Source of the DNA: JANLQX01 sp043775075
GTDB taxonomy: Bacteria; Actinomycetota; Acidimicrobiia; Acidimicrobiales; JANYDT01
Length of the DNA: 21,372 nucleotides
Direction: 5' to 3'
NCBI GenBank assembly: GCA_043775075.1
Contig: JAYVSS010000105.1
Span: 1 to 21,372, forward strand
The notes under the pieces are model-generated. The model saw nothing but the letters and a program-made list of their open reading frames with translations, did no database searches and was not told the DNA's origin. Made by a program: the position numbers and the translations under genes. Shown here one piece after another: positions 13,952-21,372 of the stretch. Positions within the stretch are counted from its first letter, which is position 1. The number at the start of each line of letters is the position of its first letter.

Positions 13952-16030
13952 TCACCGTTTCAGTGATCTTGGTGAGTTTGGCGTGTCGACTGGCCGCTCT
14001 GTCACTTGGGTTTGTCTTGCGGCTTTCGGGCCGTCTGCTGTTGGGTTTCGGACTTGCGCTTGGAAGCCCGCTCGCCGTTGGCCTGTGTCTGCTCGATTCG
14101 CGTGAGCGTCGCCAGGCGCAGTTTCGGAGATCTCGGCGTAGGGCTTGAGTCGTTCTGCCAACGGCGAAACCTTTGGGATCGTCGGGAGCAGCAGACCGTG
14201 AGCGCGCATACGAAGTTCACGGTCTTTCCACCAACGTCGTGTCTTCAAGTGGATTGGTTGCAACGTACCGTGGATACACAGGGCGTCGCCGGGTTGGATT
14301 TGGCGGATGAGGTCGGAGCCGATCAGATTCGATGTGGTCGAGTTCTCTGAAACTGAATGCCGACCGCTTGTTTGCCGATCGGTGGTGGTTGACCGGGTGA
14401 ATATTTCTTGGCTTCCGGACAATTTGGCGGCAGCGTCGCCCGATGCTGGGTCGCTGATCCCGCCGAAGAAGATCTTCGTCAAATGGTTGGTGATGAGGGT
14501 GTTGGAACGGTCGGCGTATCGGTGTTGGATTTGGGCGAGTGATTGCCAGAACGTCATCAACGTGATCCCCACCGATGCGCATGTCGTCGACAAGTCCGGT
14601 AACCACGACGCCGCGGTGTTCCCTGCTTCATCGAGTACTAGCAGAAGGTTGGGTAGTGGTGCGTTGTCTCGGTTCCGGCGGGCATATGCCTGGTCGGTAA
14701 GTGTGCCTATGAGTCCACCGAACACAACGGCGAACCGGGCCGCGTCTTTGGGTTGTTCAGGCATACAGATGTATAGCGACCTGCGACCACGGCCGGCGTA
14801 GAGCCAGTCAAGATCGATCGTGTCGGCCATTTTGGAGTTACGGGCGACGCGGGTGTCTTCCCACGGGGAGAATAGGGTTTGCGCTGACGCGTAAATGCCG
14901 GACCGCGTTTCTTCTGCTTCGCCCCAGATCCCAAGGATCACCGCAAGTGCGAGTTCAGCATCTTCAGTGTGCTTATCAATCTTCATAGCGGCTTCAAGGA
15001 TTTGTGCAATGGCGGTGGAGCCGTTGTCGCCACCGAGTTTGCCGACGGTCTTCTTCGCTGCTTGATGCCCGAGGGAGGTCCACAACACAACGTCACGCAT
15101 AGTTTTGTTGCCAAGGTGGGCGGCGTACATGGTGACCCAGGCGAGCCGATGCGCATGGTTGGACCAGAAGTCCGGGTTCTTCACCGAGCCGTCCATGGGC
15201 GCTGATGACAACAAACTCAACGCCACTCCTTGGGCGCCGTCGGCGGTATCGCAACGATGCAATGGGGACCAGCCGATGTTGCCGAACCCTTTCGATGTTT
15301 CGAGTGGGTCAAAAACAGCCACATCGTCGAGTGCTTGGCGTCGTTTGATCGTGGCAGCGAGCAGATCCGTTTTCACTGACGAGGCGATGAGCGGTCCCCA
15401 GTCGTGTTCCAGGATTGCGCCGATAGCAATCACGGTTTTACCGGATCGTGCTGGGCCGACGACGAGCACTCCGCCACGGTCACCGCGCCTCGGGTTGTTG
15501 TTTTGTCGTCCCCGTAGCTTTTGGGAGCGGTCTTCGGTGGCGATGAGTTTGCCCTGGGCGATGCCGATGATCGTGCGTCCAGGTGATGGGGCTTTGACGA
15601 TGAGCGGTGCAATGTCTGTACGCGTAGCTTCTCTCGACCATGCGGGTGCGCCGAAACGGGCGGTGCGTTGCTGCCCCACCCTTACACCACTAAACGTTTT
15701 GGCGACGACGAACACGAGGATAAGCGATGCGATCCAGGTGAGTGCGGTGGCTGCCCAAAATGGGATCGGCCCAGTGAGCCGATCTCCGGGGAAGGTGGCC
15801 GGCCACGCCGCACGCGGATTCCCGAGATGTTTCGGGAGGTTGGTGACGAGGTGAGTGACATCGTCCAAGGTCACGCCGCCGAGAAGGTGATGGTGAACGG
15901 CGAGTGCGGCCATTTGAGCGCCGACGTACATGCCACCGGTAAGGGTCGCTGCGATAGCGAGTAGCGCGAGAATCGGCCCGGAAGGGTCGCCACCTTGGCC
16001 GGCGTTGATGGAGTGTTGGTTGTTGTTCAT
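13952..16030 (-). CDS. VirD4/TraG-type coupling protein
   Basis: 692 residues. Two N-terminal membrane segments (about 20-45 and 92-110) anchor a large ATPase. Walker A GPARSGKT is at 192-199 and Walker B LLLVLDEAGN at 462-471. The segment FGAPAWSREATRTDIAPLIV before Walker A, and SSVKTDLL and FDPLETSKG after it, are typical of TraG/VirD4 proteins. It forms a hexameric pump at the membrane that passes the relaxase-bound strand to the secretion channel. The C-terminal 100 residues are polar and probably disordered. The start ATG lies 6 bases after the stop of the sigma-like gene, and the gene ends the leftward mobilisation operon. Confidence 0.9.
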   Translation of the reverse strand: MNNNQHSINAGQGGDPSGPILALLAIAATLTGGMYVGAQMAALAVHHHLLGGVTLDDVTHLVTNLPKHLGNPRAAWPATFPGDRLTGPIPFWAATALTWIASLILVFVVAKTFSGVRVGQQRTARFGAPAWSREATRTDIAPLIVKAPSPGRTIIGIAQGKLIATEDRSQKLRGRQNNNPRRGDRGGVLVVGPARSGKTVIAIGAILEHDWGPLIASSVKTDLLAATIKRRQALDDVAVFDPLETSKGFGNIGWSPLHRCDTADGAQGVALSLLSSAPMDGSVKNPDFWSNHAHRLAWVTMYAAHLGNKTMRDVVLWTSLGHQAAKKTVGKLGGDNGSTAIAQILEAAMKIDKHTEDAELALAVILGIWGEAEETRSGIYASAQTLFSPWEDTRVARNSKMADTIDLDWLYAGRGRRSLYICMPEQPKDAARFAVVFGGLIGTLTDQAYARRNRDNAPLPNLLLVLDEAGNTAASWLPDLSTTCASVGITLMTFWQSLAQIQHRYADRSNTLITNHLTKIFFGGISDPASGDAAAKLSGSQEIFTRSTTTDRQTSGRHSVSENSTTSNLIGSDLIRQIQPGDALCIHGTLQPIHLKTRRWWKDRELRMRAHGLLLPTIPKVSPLAERLKPYAEISETAPGDAHANRADTGQRRAGFQAQVRNPTADGPKAARQTQVTERPVDTPNSPRSLKR

Positions 16031-16036
16031 GACGAT

Positions 16037-16771
16037 TTAGGCGGCGTTGCGGTCGTGGTGGCGGGCGATAACATCAATGGTTCGGTGGAGGCGTTGTTGC
16101 ATGGCCCGGTTGGAGTAGTTCCGTCGCCTCGCTTCGATCGACGCTGGTTGGCCGTTACAGATGGTGCGGGCGACGAACCCGGCGTCTTCGTTGCTGATCG
16201 TTCCGTCTTTGACTGCGGTGATCAAGGTGGCGAGGAGCCGGTCGGCTCGGGTTGGTCGCAGGCTGTCTTCGGGCATGTTGAGCATGAGTTGGCCCGGGGT
16301 GTTTTCGTCGACGAGGAACACTGGTTCGTCGACATGGCGTTGGTGGCGTTCCCACATGCGGTCGGCGTAGAGGATGCCCCGGTTGATGAGCGTCGCCGGG
16401 TACTCGTGAGGTGCTGTTAACGCGGTGCGGTCAATTTCTTGGAGGAGCCGAGCGAAGAGTTCGTCGAGGTAATCCTCGGCATCGTTGGCGTTTGGTTTGC
16501 GTGCCCGCATGGTGGCGATAAGCGTCGGGATGAACGCTTCCACGAGGGTGCGTCGTGCGAGCGTCGATGTTGGGCAGTGCTGGAGGAGGGCGTTGAGGAT
16601 CGGTGTCGAAGTGGTCGTGTTGGACCTGCGGAGGGTCGTGACGATGTGGCTGAGGTCGGTGAAGTCGGCGAGGGCTGGGGTGTCGATGGCCCAGTGCCTC
16701 AGGGTGCGTCGGGCCGTAGGGCTGGTGGACAGGGTGGACCATTCGGTTTGGAGTTGCATGAAAATGTTCAT
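16037..16771 (-). CDS. Sigma-like hypothetical protein between relaxase and coupling protein
   Basis: A helical protein with the layout RRTLRHWAIDTPALADF, then ILNALLQHCPTSTLARRTLVEAFIPTLIATM, then DAEDYLDELFARLLQEI and a C-terminal helix-rich region. This recalls the sigma-70-like hypothetical proteins common in actinobacteria; that link is from memory and uncertain. The longest frame starts at GTG 16882 (281 residues) but its first 37 codons coincide with a 12-bp repeat array and read as CLQPVLQCVLQPLLQ, so I prefer ATG 16771 (244 residues); ATG 16759 is another option. No strong ribosome binding site settles it. It may regulate transfer genes through the repeat array. Confidence 0.6.
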   Translation of the reverse strand: MNIFMQLQTEWSTLSTSPTARRTLRHWAIDTPALADFTDLSHIVTTLRRSNTTTSTPILNALLQHCPTSTLARRTLVEAFIPTLIATMRARKPNANDAEDYLDELFARLLQEIDRTALTAPHEYPATLINRGILYADRMWERHQRHVDEPVFLVDENTPGQLMLNMPEDSLRPTRADRLLATLITAVKDGTISNEDAGFVARTICNGQPASIEARRRNYSNRAMQQRLHRTIDVIARHHDRNAA

Positions 16772-16780
16772 GCCGGTCAC

Positions 16781-16878
16781 GTTGCGGTTGCAACGTTGCA
16801 GCAGAGGTTGCAGAACACATTGCAGAACAGGTTGCAGCGACCGATTTTTGATTGCAGCCCGGCAGTATTTGGTTGCAG
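16781..16878. repeat. Iteron-like array of (G/A)TTGCAG with 12-bp period
   Basis: GTTGCAG or ATTGCAG at 16795, 16807, 16819 and 16831 repeats every 12 bases exactly; more copies lie at 16787 (GTTGCAA), 16851 and 16872. On the other strand the motif is CTGCAAC. It sits between the relaxase stop and the preferred start of the sigma-like gene, where an operator, replication iterons or a relaxosome site could be expected. Confidence 0.6.
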
Positions 16879-16956
16879 CCACCTGGTATGGATCGCAACT
16901 CTGCTGTTTTCCCTTGAGGCTGCGACGTTTCTCTGGCCCTCGATGCGTGCTGCCGG

Positions 16957-19900
16957 TCAGTGGCGAACCGATCGTTCCATCCGCTGGTCTTGGCTGAGGT
17001 GCTCGTTGATCGTTTCGACGACGGCTTCGAATCTAAGTGCGTCAGCGATGGTCTCGGGTTCGGTGCCGATTGCTGCTTCGATTCGCGTGGAGCCGAAGCC
17101 CCCGTCGTTTGGTGTGAGTCCGTTGGTGTGCCGCCATGTTTCTATCGCAGTGGCGGCGCAATCCCATGTAGACATACGGTCCGTATCGTCGGTTGGCCGG
17201 GTTCCGAGAAGGTTGATGAGATACGACGCTGGCTTCTCAACTGCTGCTTCGATGTGAGGGTCGAGTCGTCGAGTGATGCTCTCAATATGTGCGGAGTCAT
17301 GGCGCATGTCGGATCGTGCCTCGGCGAGTTCATCAGCGATCGACTCGACGTCTTTTCGTGCCGTCTCAGCGGACGTTGCTCGCACGATCAGCGCACTCAT
17401 CTCGCCGTGCATTCGTGCTTGTTGCGGTGGCGCGTTCGGGGGTAGTTGATCGGTGCCGTATCTGGTTCGGTAAATGACGATTGCTTTGATGGTTTGATCC
17501 CACACGGGTCGGTTCGGCGTGTCGATTGGTGGTCTCGGCCCGAACGCGCCGAAGTGTTCAGGGCTTGGCCGCCGGAATTCGTTCGTCGTTGCTTTCGCAG
17601 CGATGCGATCGATGGCGCGTCTTGCCGCAACGTCGCCTTGCTCGGCGAGTGGCCGTAGCTCGGAAAGTCGAAGTTTCGAAAGGCCGTGTACTGCGGATGC
17701 AGTCGGGTCGGTGGTTGCGACGACTGCGGCCGGTTCAGGTTTAGTGAGTTGATCAGCGAGGGCGTCGATGGCGATTCGGGTATCAGGAATAGTTGGTAGG
17801 CCAACATCGGATCGTTCCGTCGGTTCGAGGTCACGTCGACGTACAACGTAGAGGCGGGTATCGTCGGTGCCTCGGGTGAGCCCTACGTAGATCCCGGCTC
17901 GGGTTGATGAGTCGGATGCGATCATTCGGCCGGTGGTCATGGTTGCTCCTTGGGCGACGTGGGTGGTGACCGCGTAGGCGGGTGCGAGTCCACCGTTCAC
18001 ACCAGACCGGATTGGTCGGGTGAGGTATTCGTGCTCAAGTGTGAGGGTGCCTCGTCGACCAAAATCAACGGTGACAGTCGGGGTATCAACTCCGTCGGTG
18101 TTGATGGCGGTGATAGTTCCTTGGGTGGCGTTTCGTAGCTGGGTGTTGTCCTCGAAGCGAAGGTTGCGGTCACGTGTGCGAGTTACGACATGCTCACCGA
18201 CGTGGAACGTTTCGTCACCGATCCGCATACCATTTCCGTGCAGGGTCCCGTCGGCGAGGAGGAGCGCTTGGGCTCGTTGGTTGAGTTGTCGGCGGACGGT
18301 GTGTTGTTCGGCCATCATCAACGACACCGGCCCACCGTGCTCTTGGTGGCGACGGTGATCGACATACCAATCAGCAGCCAAGTCATCGAGCAACTGTGTG
18401 GCGGTAGGCGCGCTTACGATACGGTCGCCTGCTTCGAGTCGATTGAGCGCAGCGGCGATTCGGCCTTCCCGGTAGTCGGCGTTGGCGAGTCGAACATCGG
18501 CCATGTCATCGCTTGCCTGTCGGCGATTCGTATCGAGAATGGTGACCCGGTCGCCGAGGCGGTCAACCAGATGCGCCCACAAACCCCCAGCATCAACCGA
18601 TGGGTGTTGGGCTGGGTCGCCGATGGTTCGCATGATTGCTCCGGCCTGTTGAACGGCTGTGACGAGGGCGGCGTGTTGACGATTGGAGAGCAGCGAGGCT
18701 TCATCGACGATCAACACAGTGCGGGCGTCGAGCATTCGGCGTCCTTGATCGAACTGGTGCAGCAGCGATGAAACGGTCCGGGTATCGATACCCGTTGAGG
18801 CGGCGAGTTGATCGGCCGCTGACCCAGTCACGGCAACACCAACAATGCCGACGCCGGATGTTTCGAAGATGCGGGCGGCGACTTCGAGGGCTGCGGTTTT
18901 CCCGGTGCCAGCTGGACCGACCACGATTCCGAACCTGTCAGGCGATGTGGTGACCGCTGTGATCATTGCTGTTTGGTCATCGCCCAGGGTGAAGCCGGTG
19001 GTGTGTTGCCAGTCATTCATTGCAGCCGCAAGCGTGCCTGGTTTGACGGCTGCAATGTATGTGCCGATACCATTTTCGTAGGCAGCGATCACGGACTGTT
19101 CGAGCTGCAATGTATTCGCTGTGGTGTACCAACGGTCCTCACCGGTCCGGGCCCGTTGCGCATTGGGGACATCAACTGCGATCACGTCGTGGCGGGCCAG
19201 CCACGTATCAACGAGCTGGTCGATGGTGTCAAGGTTGAGTCGAGTGCCACGAGTTTCGATCGGGCCAGTTGTGCCGTCGAAGTCAATCAACGCTTGGACG
19301 ACGTCTCGGCGGGCGAAGATCCCCGAGCGTTTCGTGACACCATCCGGGCCGTCGATGAATCGATTGATTGCAGCCTGATCGAGTGGGGCTGCAATGCGTG
19401 TGCGGCCGGGGTGGGTGAGCTGCAACCAATCCGTTTTGGTGAAGCCAAGGCCGCCCAGTTGGGTCTGCCACTCGGTTTCGAGTTGGTCCCATTCGGCCGG
19501 GTTCTGTTTGGCGTTGCGGGTGGTGAGCGCTGCGTACTGGCGGGCAGTGAGCGTATCGAGGCCAAGCTCCGCAGCGAGCGTCACGACTTCTTTTCGGCGG
19601 GTAGACATCGCATCGATGACCGGGCGAGGGATATGGGCAAGGTCGGCCAGTCCACGGTCGACGTCGTTCCATTCGACACCCATCTCGGAGGTGAGGTACT
19701 GGCGGATGACGGCCCCAGCGACGTATCCGGCGGTCTTGGCGTGATGCATGAGGCCACGTGCATCGATTGCTTGGGTTTGCCCGCCGACGGCTGGGGCGGC
19801 GACGTTGCCGACGAGAACGTGTTCATGAAGTTGCGGTTCAAGATGACGGTTGGTGAGGTGACGGTACGACGCGGCCCACATCCCATCGGCCTGGGCGGTG

Positions 19901-20637
19901 CCACGCCCACGACGAACGTTGAGGGCATGTTCTTCGAGATAACTGACAGCGGAGTTCACACCAAGATCGATCGCCGTTTCGATCGTCCGGCGCTGCTCCG
20001 GGTCGGCGTGCACCCAGGCGAGGGAGATCGACTTCTCAACGGAGATCGTGATGTCGTAGGCAACGACGACTTTGGGCTCCTCACGTCGGGTAGCGAAGTG
20101 TTCGACGTCGTCGCGTCTAAAGGCCCACGTGTTGTCGTCGAGTTGGATACCTTGCAGCCGGGCCCGCCGATTGGTTGCAGCCCCATCCTCGCCTGTTGCT
20201 GCTTGCTCGCGGGTGGCGCTGATGGCGAGCTTGCGAACGTACTGCTCAGATGTTCCGAGCAGAGCTGCGACCTGTCCAACGTCGAGCAGTTCATCCGGAG
20301 GGCCAGTTGGTTTGACCTCGCTTGTTTCGCGTTTGCGTTGTGCTCGCCCTGCTGAGCCGGTAGCGGTCACGAGTTGTTCTCCGGTGAGCGGGTGGTTCCC
20401 TGCGAGAACTTCTCGGAGCATGTCGGGGTTGACGGGTCCTTGGAGTTGGTATCCGCCGACACCACGACCGCGCCAGATGCCAGGGCCTTCGGCAGAGTCG
20501 GCGTAGTAGTCGACCGTCGGTGAGCTATTCGGCTGCGGAGTCTTGGACCCACGCTGCAAGTAGTCGATGATCTGGCCGATCGCAGCACCAACGTCGGACG
20601 CGGAAGAACCAAGCGGAGTGACATGAACAATCGGCAT
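16957..20637 (-). CDS. MobF relaxase-helicase (TrwC/TraI-like)
   Basis: 1226 residues. The N-terminus is the TrwC relaxase domain: tyrosines 44-45 in VDYYADSAEGPGIWRG, and the metal triad His260, His271, His273 in YRHLTNRHLEPQLHEHV. A DNA-binding helix-turn-helix of excisionase type (LLDVGQVAALLGTSEQYVRKLA, about 117-138) is inserted between these parts. The helicase half has Walker A GPAGTGKT (574-581), Walker B VLIVDEAS (641-648), then GDPAQHPSVDAGG and a UvrD-like end (AYAVTTHVAQGATM, YVGLTRGTDDTRLYV). The last 250 residues are helical. It nicks oriT, stays bound to the 5' end and unwinds DNA for transfer. AGAGG stands close to the start ATG. First gene of the leftward mobilisation operon. 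Confidence 0.92.
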   Translation of the reverse strand: MPIVHVTPLGSSASDVGAAIGQIIDYLQRGSKTPQPNSSPTVDYYADSAEGPGIWRGRGVGGYQLQGPVNPDMLREVLAGNHPLTGEQLVTATGSAGRAQRKRETSEVKPTGPPDELLDVGQVAALLGTSEQYVRKLAISATREQAATGEDGAATNRRARLQGIQLDDNTWAFRRDDVEHFATRREEPKVVVAYDITISVEKSISLAWVHADPEQRRTIETAIDLGVNSAVSYLEEHALNVRRGRGTAQADGMWAASYRHLTNRHLEPQLHEHVLVGNVAAPAVGGQTQAIDARGLMHHAKTAGYVAGAVIRQYLTSEMGVEWNDVDRGLADLAHIPRPVIDAMSTRRKEVVTLAAELGLDTLTARQYAALTTRNAKQNPAEWDQLETEWQTQLGGLGFTKTDWLQLTHPGRTRIAAPLDQAAINRFIDGPDGVTKRSGIFARRDVVQALIDFDGTTGPIETRGTRLNLDTIDQLVDTWLARHDVIAVDVPNAQRARTGEDRWYTTANTLQLEQSVIAAYENGIGTYIAAVKPGTLAAAMNDWQHTTGFTLGDDQTAMITAVTTSPDRFGIVVGPAGTGKTAALEVAARIFETSGVGIVGVAVTGSAADQLAASTGIDTRTVSSLLHQFDQGRRMLDARTVLIVDEASLLSNRQHAALVTAVQQAGAIMRTIGDPAQHPSVDAGGLWAHLVDRLGDRVTILDTNRRQASDDMADVRLANADYREGRIAAALNRLEAGDRIVSAPTATQLLDDLAADWYVDHRRHQEHGGPVSLMMAEQHTVRRQLNQRAQALLLADGTLHGNGMRIGDETFHVGEHVVTRTRDRNLRFEDNTQLRNATQGTITAINTDGVDTPTVTVDFGRRGTLTLEHEYLTRPIRSGVNGGLAPAYAVTTHVAQGATMTTGRMIASDSSTRAGIYVGLTRGTDDTRLYVVRRRDLEPTERSDVGLPTIPDTRIAIDALADQLTKPEPAAVVATTDPTASAVHGLSKLRLSELRPLAEQGDVAARRAIDRIAAKATTNEFRRPSPEHFGAFGPRPPIDTPNRPVWDQTIKAIVIYRTRYGTDQLPPNAPPQQARMHGEMSALIVRATSAETARKDVESIADELAEARSDMRHDSAHIESITRRLDPHIEAAVEKPASYLINLLGTRPTDDTDRMSTWDCAATAIETWRHTNGLTPNDGGFGSTRIEAAIGTEPETIADALRFEAVVETINEHLSQDQRMERSVRH

Positions 20638-20692
20638 AACCTCTTATCCATCACCAACGACGGTGGAAACGAAACCGAGAACTGGGGCGGTT
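20638..20692. promoter_or_regulatory. Relaxase/PIN divergent gap with shared transfer motif
   Basis: Only 55 bases separate the relaxase start from the PIN gene. CCTCTTATCCATCACC at 20640-20655 matches 15 of 16 bases with the motif before the secretion operon (5516-5531), in the same orientation relative to the leftward genes. A short CACC/GGTG hairpin follows. An oriT close to the relaxase cannot be recognised. Confidence 0.45.
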
Positions 20693-21372
20693 GTGATTGA
20701 TATTGCATTTCGAACTGGGGCAACCGTTGATCGCGGCCTTGAAGGCATTCGCAGTGCGATAAACGACCTGGGCAACCTGCGCAGCGGATCGGGTGCCGTT
20801 TCGGTCCTCGATCAAGCGACAAAGTATGTGCAGTGGGTGAACACGACTGAAAGTCGACTCCGAAACCTCTTGGCCGAACCTTCGATCTGGGAGGCGTTGT
20901 ATTCGGAACGGTTCTGGCACTTGACGAAAGACGTCACAATGCAGGTGAGCTGGGCTCACATTTTTGAAGCCGAGTATCTAGCGCAACGTGATCGACTCAC
21001 GTCGCTTGCCGATGAAATAGAACGAGCTTCTACTCGTTCTACCGGAGGGCTCCTTGTCGTGCTGGACACCAATATGTTGATGCACTGGTTGCCGTTGGAG
21101 CAGATCGATTGGAAGGGCGAGACACAAGCGAGCGACGTGCGATTGATCGTTCCTCTGCGAGTGATCGAAGAGCTTGATGAAAAGAAGTACTCGAAGAGAC
21201 CGGACCTTGCGGGAAACGCTCGGGATGTTTTGCAGAGACTAGGACCGTTGTTCCTCTCCGGCGCCGAGCGGTCACCGATCGCTGATGGGGTAACGCTTGA
21301 AATTCCGCCGGTCGGACGAATCCATCATCGCCTGGTCGATGCCGATCAACAAGCGATCAATGTTGCGCTGAG
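20693..21372 (+). CDS. PIN-domain protein, 3' end outside window
   Basis: 226 codons are visible from GTG 20693, with GGGG 5 bases upstream; GTG 20663 is a possible earlier start. A helical N-terminal part of about 115 residues precedes a PIN domain opening LLVVLDTNMLMHW, followed by RLIVPLRVIEELDEKKYSKRPDLAGNARDVL and DADQQAINVAL. The acidic residues Asp in LDTN, Glu in EELD and the late Asp in DAD are the usual metal-binding positions of these nucleases. PIN enzymes mostly cut RNA, for instance as toxins. It is divergent from the relaxase and no antitoxin is seen before it. The target is unknown. Confidence 0.8.
   Translation, partial: MIDIAFRTGATVDRGLEGIRSAINDLGNLRSGSGAVSVLDQATKYVQWVNTTESRLRNLLAEPSIWEALYSERFWHLTKDVTMQVSWAHIFEAEYLAQRDRLTSLADEIERASTRSTGGLLVVLDTNMLMHWLPLEQIDWKGETQASDVRLIVPLRVIEELDEKKYSKRPDLAGNARDVLQRLGPLFLSGAERSPIADGVTLEIPPVGRIHHRLVDADQQAINVAL

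Noticed and set aside
18973..20355. 460-residue open frame on the plus strand
   Set aside because: It is antisense to the relaxase, has no domain pattern, and is a high-GC shadow frame.
20638..20692. oriT in the gap upstream of the relaxase
   Set aside because: Only a 4-bp hairpin and a regulatory-type motif are visible; no convincing nic region.

Overview
The window is a piece of an integrative or conjugative mobile element from a high-GC Gram-positive bacterium, most likely an actinobacterium. The evidence is a SCO6880-type transfer operon, a MobF (TrwC/TraI-like) relaxase-helicase with an internal helix-turn-helix, GC-rich codon use, GTG/TTG starts and ATGA start/stop overlaps. No rRNA, tRNA or CRISPR array was seen, so the taxon is an inference.

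Layout. (1) Positions 1-5478, minus strand: a type IV secretion operon read right to left. It encodes a VirB2/DUF6112-like small membrane protein, a VirB8-like anchored protein, a TrbL/VirB6-like polytopic protein, a SCO6880-family protein (split by a frameshift), a 107-aa protein and a VirB4-like ATPase that runs off the left edge. (2) 5572-6368, plus strand: a hypothetical protein and a single-stranded DNA-binding protein. (3) 6369-13951: an accessory block. It holds two overlapping tyrosine recombinase genes, both damaged (one frameshift, one in-frame stop before a still readable C-terminal domain); a DoxX-like / CGNR zinc finger / GNAT acetyltransferase cassette; a divergent MocR-type PLP regulator and threonine dehydratase pair; and the debris of an AraC-type regulator. 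(4) 13952-20637, minus strand: VirD4-like coupling protein, a sigma-like hypothetical protein behind a 12-bp repeat array, and the 1226-aa relaxase-helicase. (5) 20693 to the right edge, plus strand: a PIN-domain protein, incomplete.

The conjugation genes form one machine: the relaxase nicks and unwinds the DNA, the coupling protein docks it, the VirB-like operon builds the channel, and SSB coats the transferred strand. Two blocks, the secretion operon and the relaxase, share a 15/16-bp motif just upstream of their first genes, which suggests common control.

The most interesting structure is in the accessory block. A 50-bp spaced repeat (35/50 identical, all spacings conserved) brackets the DoxX-CGNR-GNAT cassette. 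Its 3' core ATATCGAGT also occurs at the end of ssb, just before the recombinase genes. Inverted CGTTATGGGG-type motifs bracket the recombinase module, and an 11-6-11 dif-like palindrome closes the MocR/dehydratase module. The block therefore looks like a series of recombinase-site-bounded cassettes whose recombinase genes are now decaying. This is a hypothesis from repeats alone.
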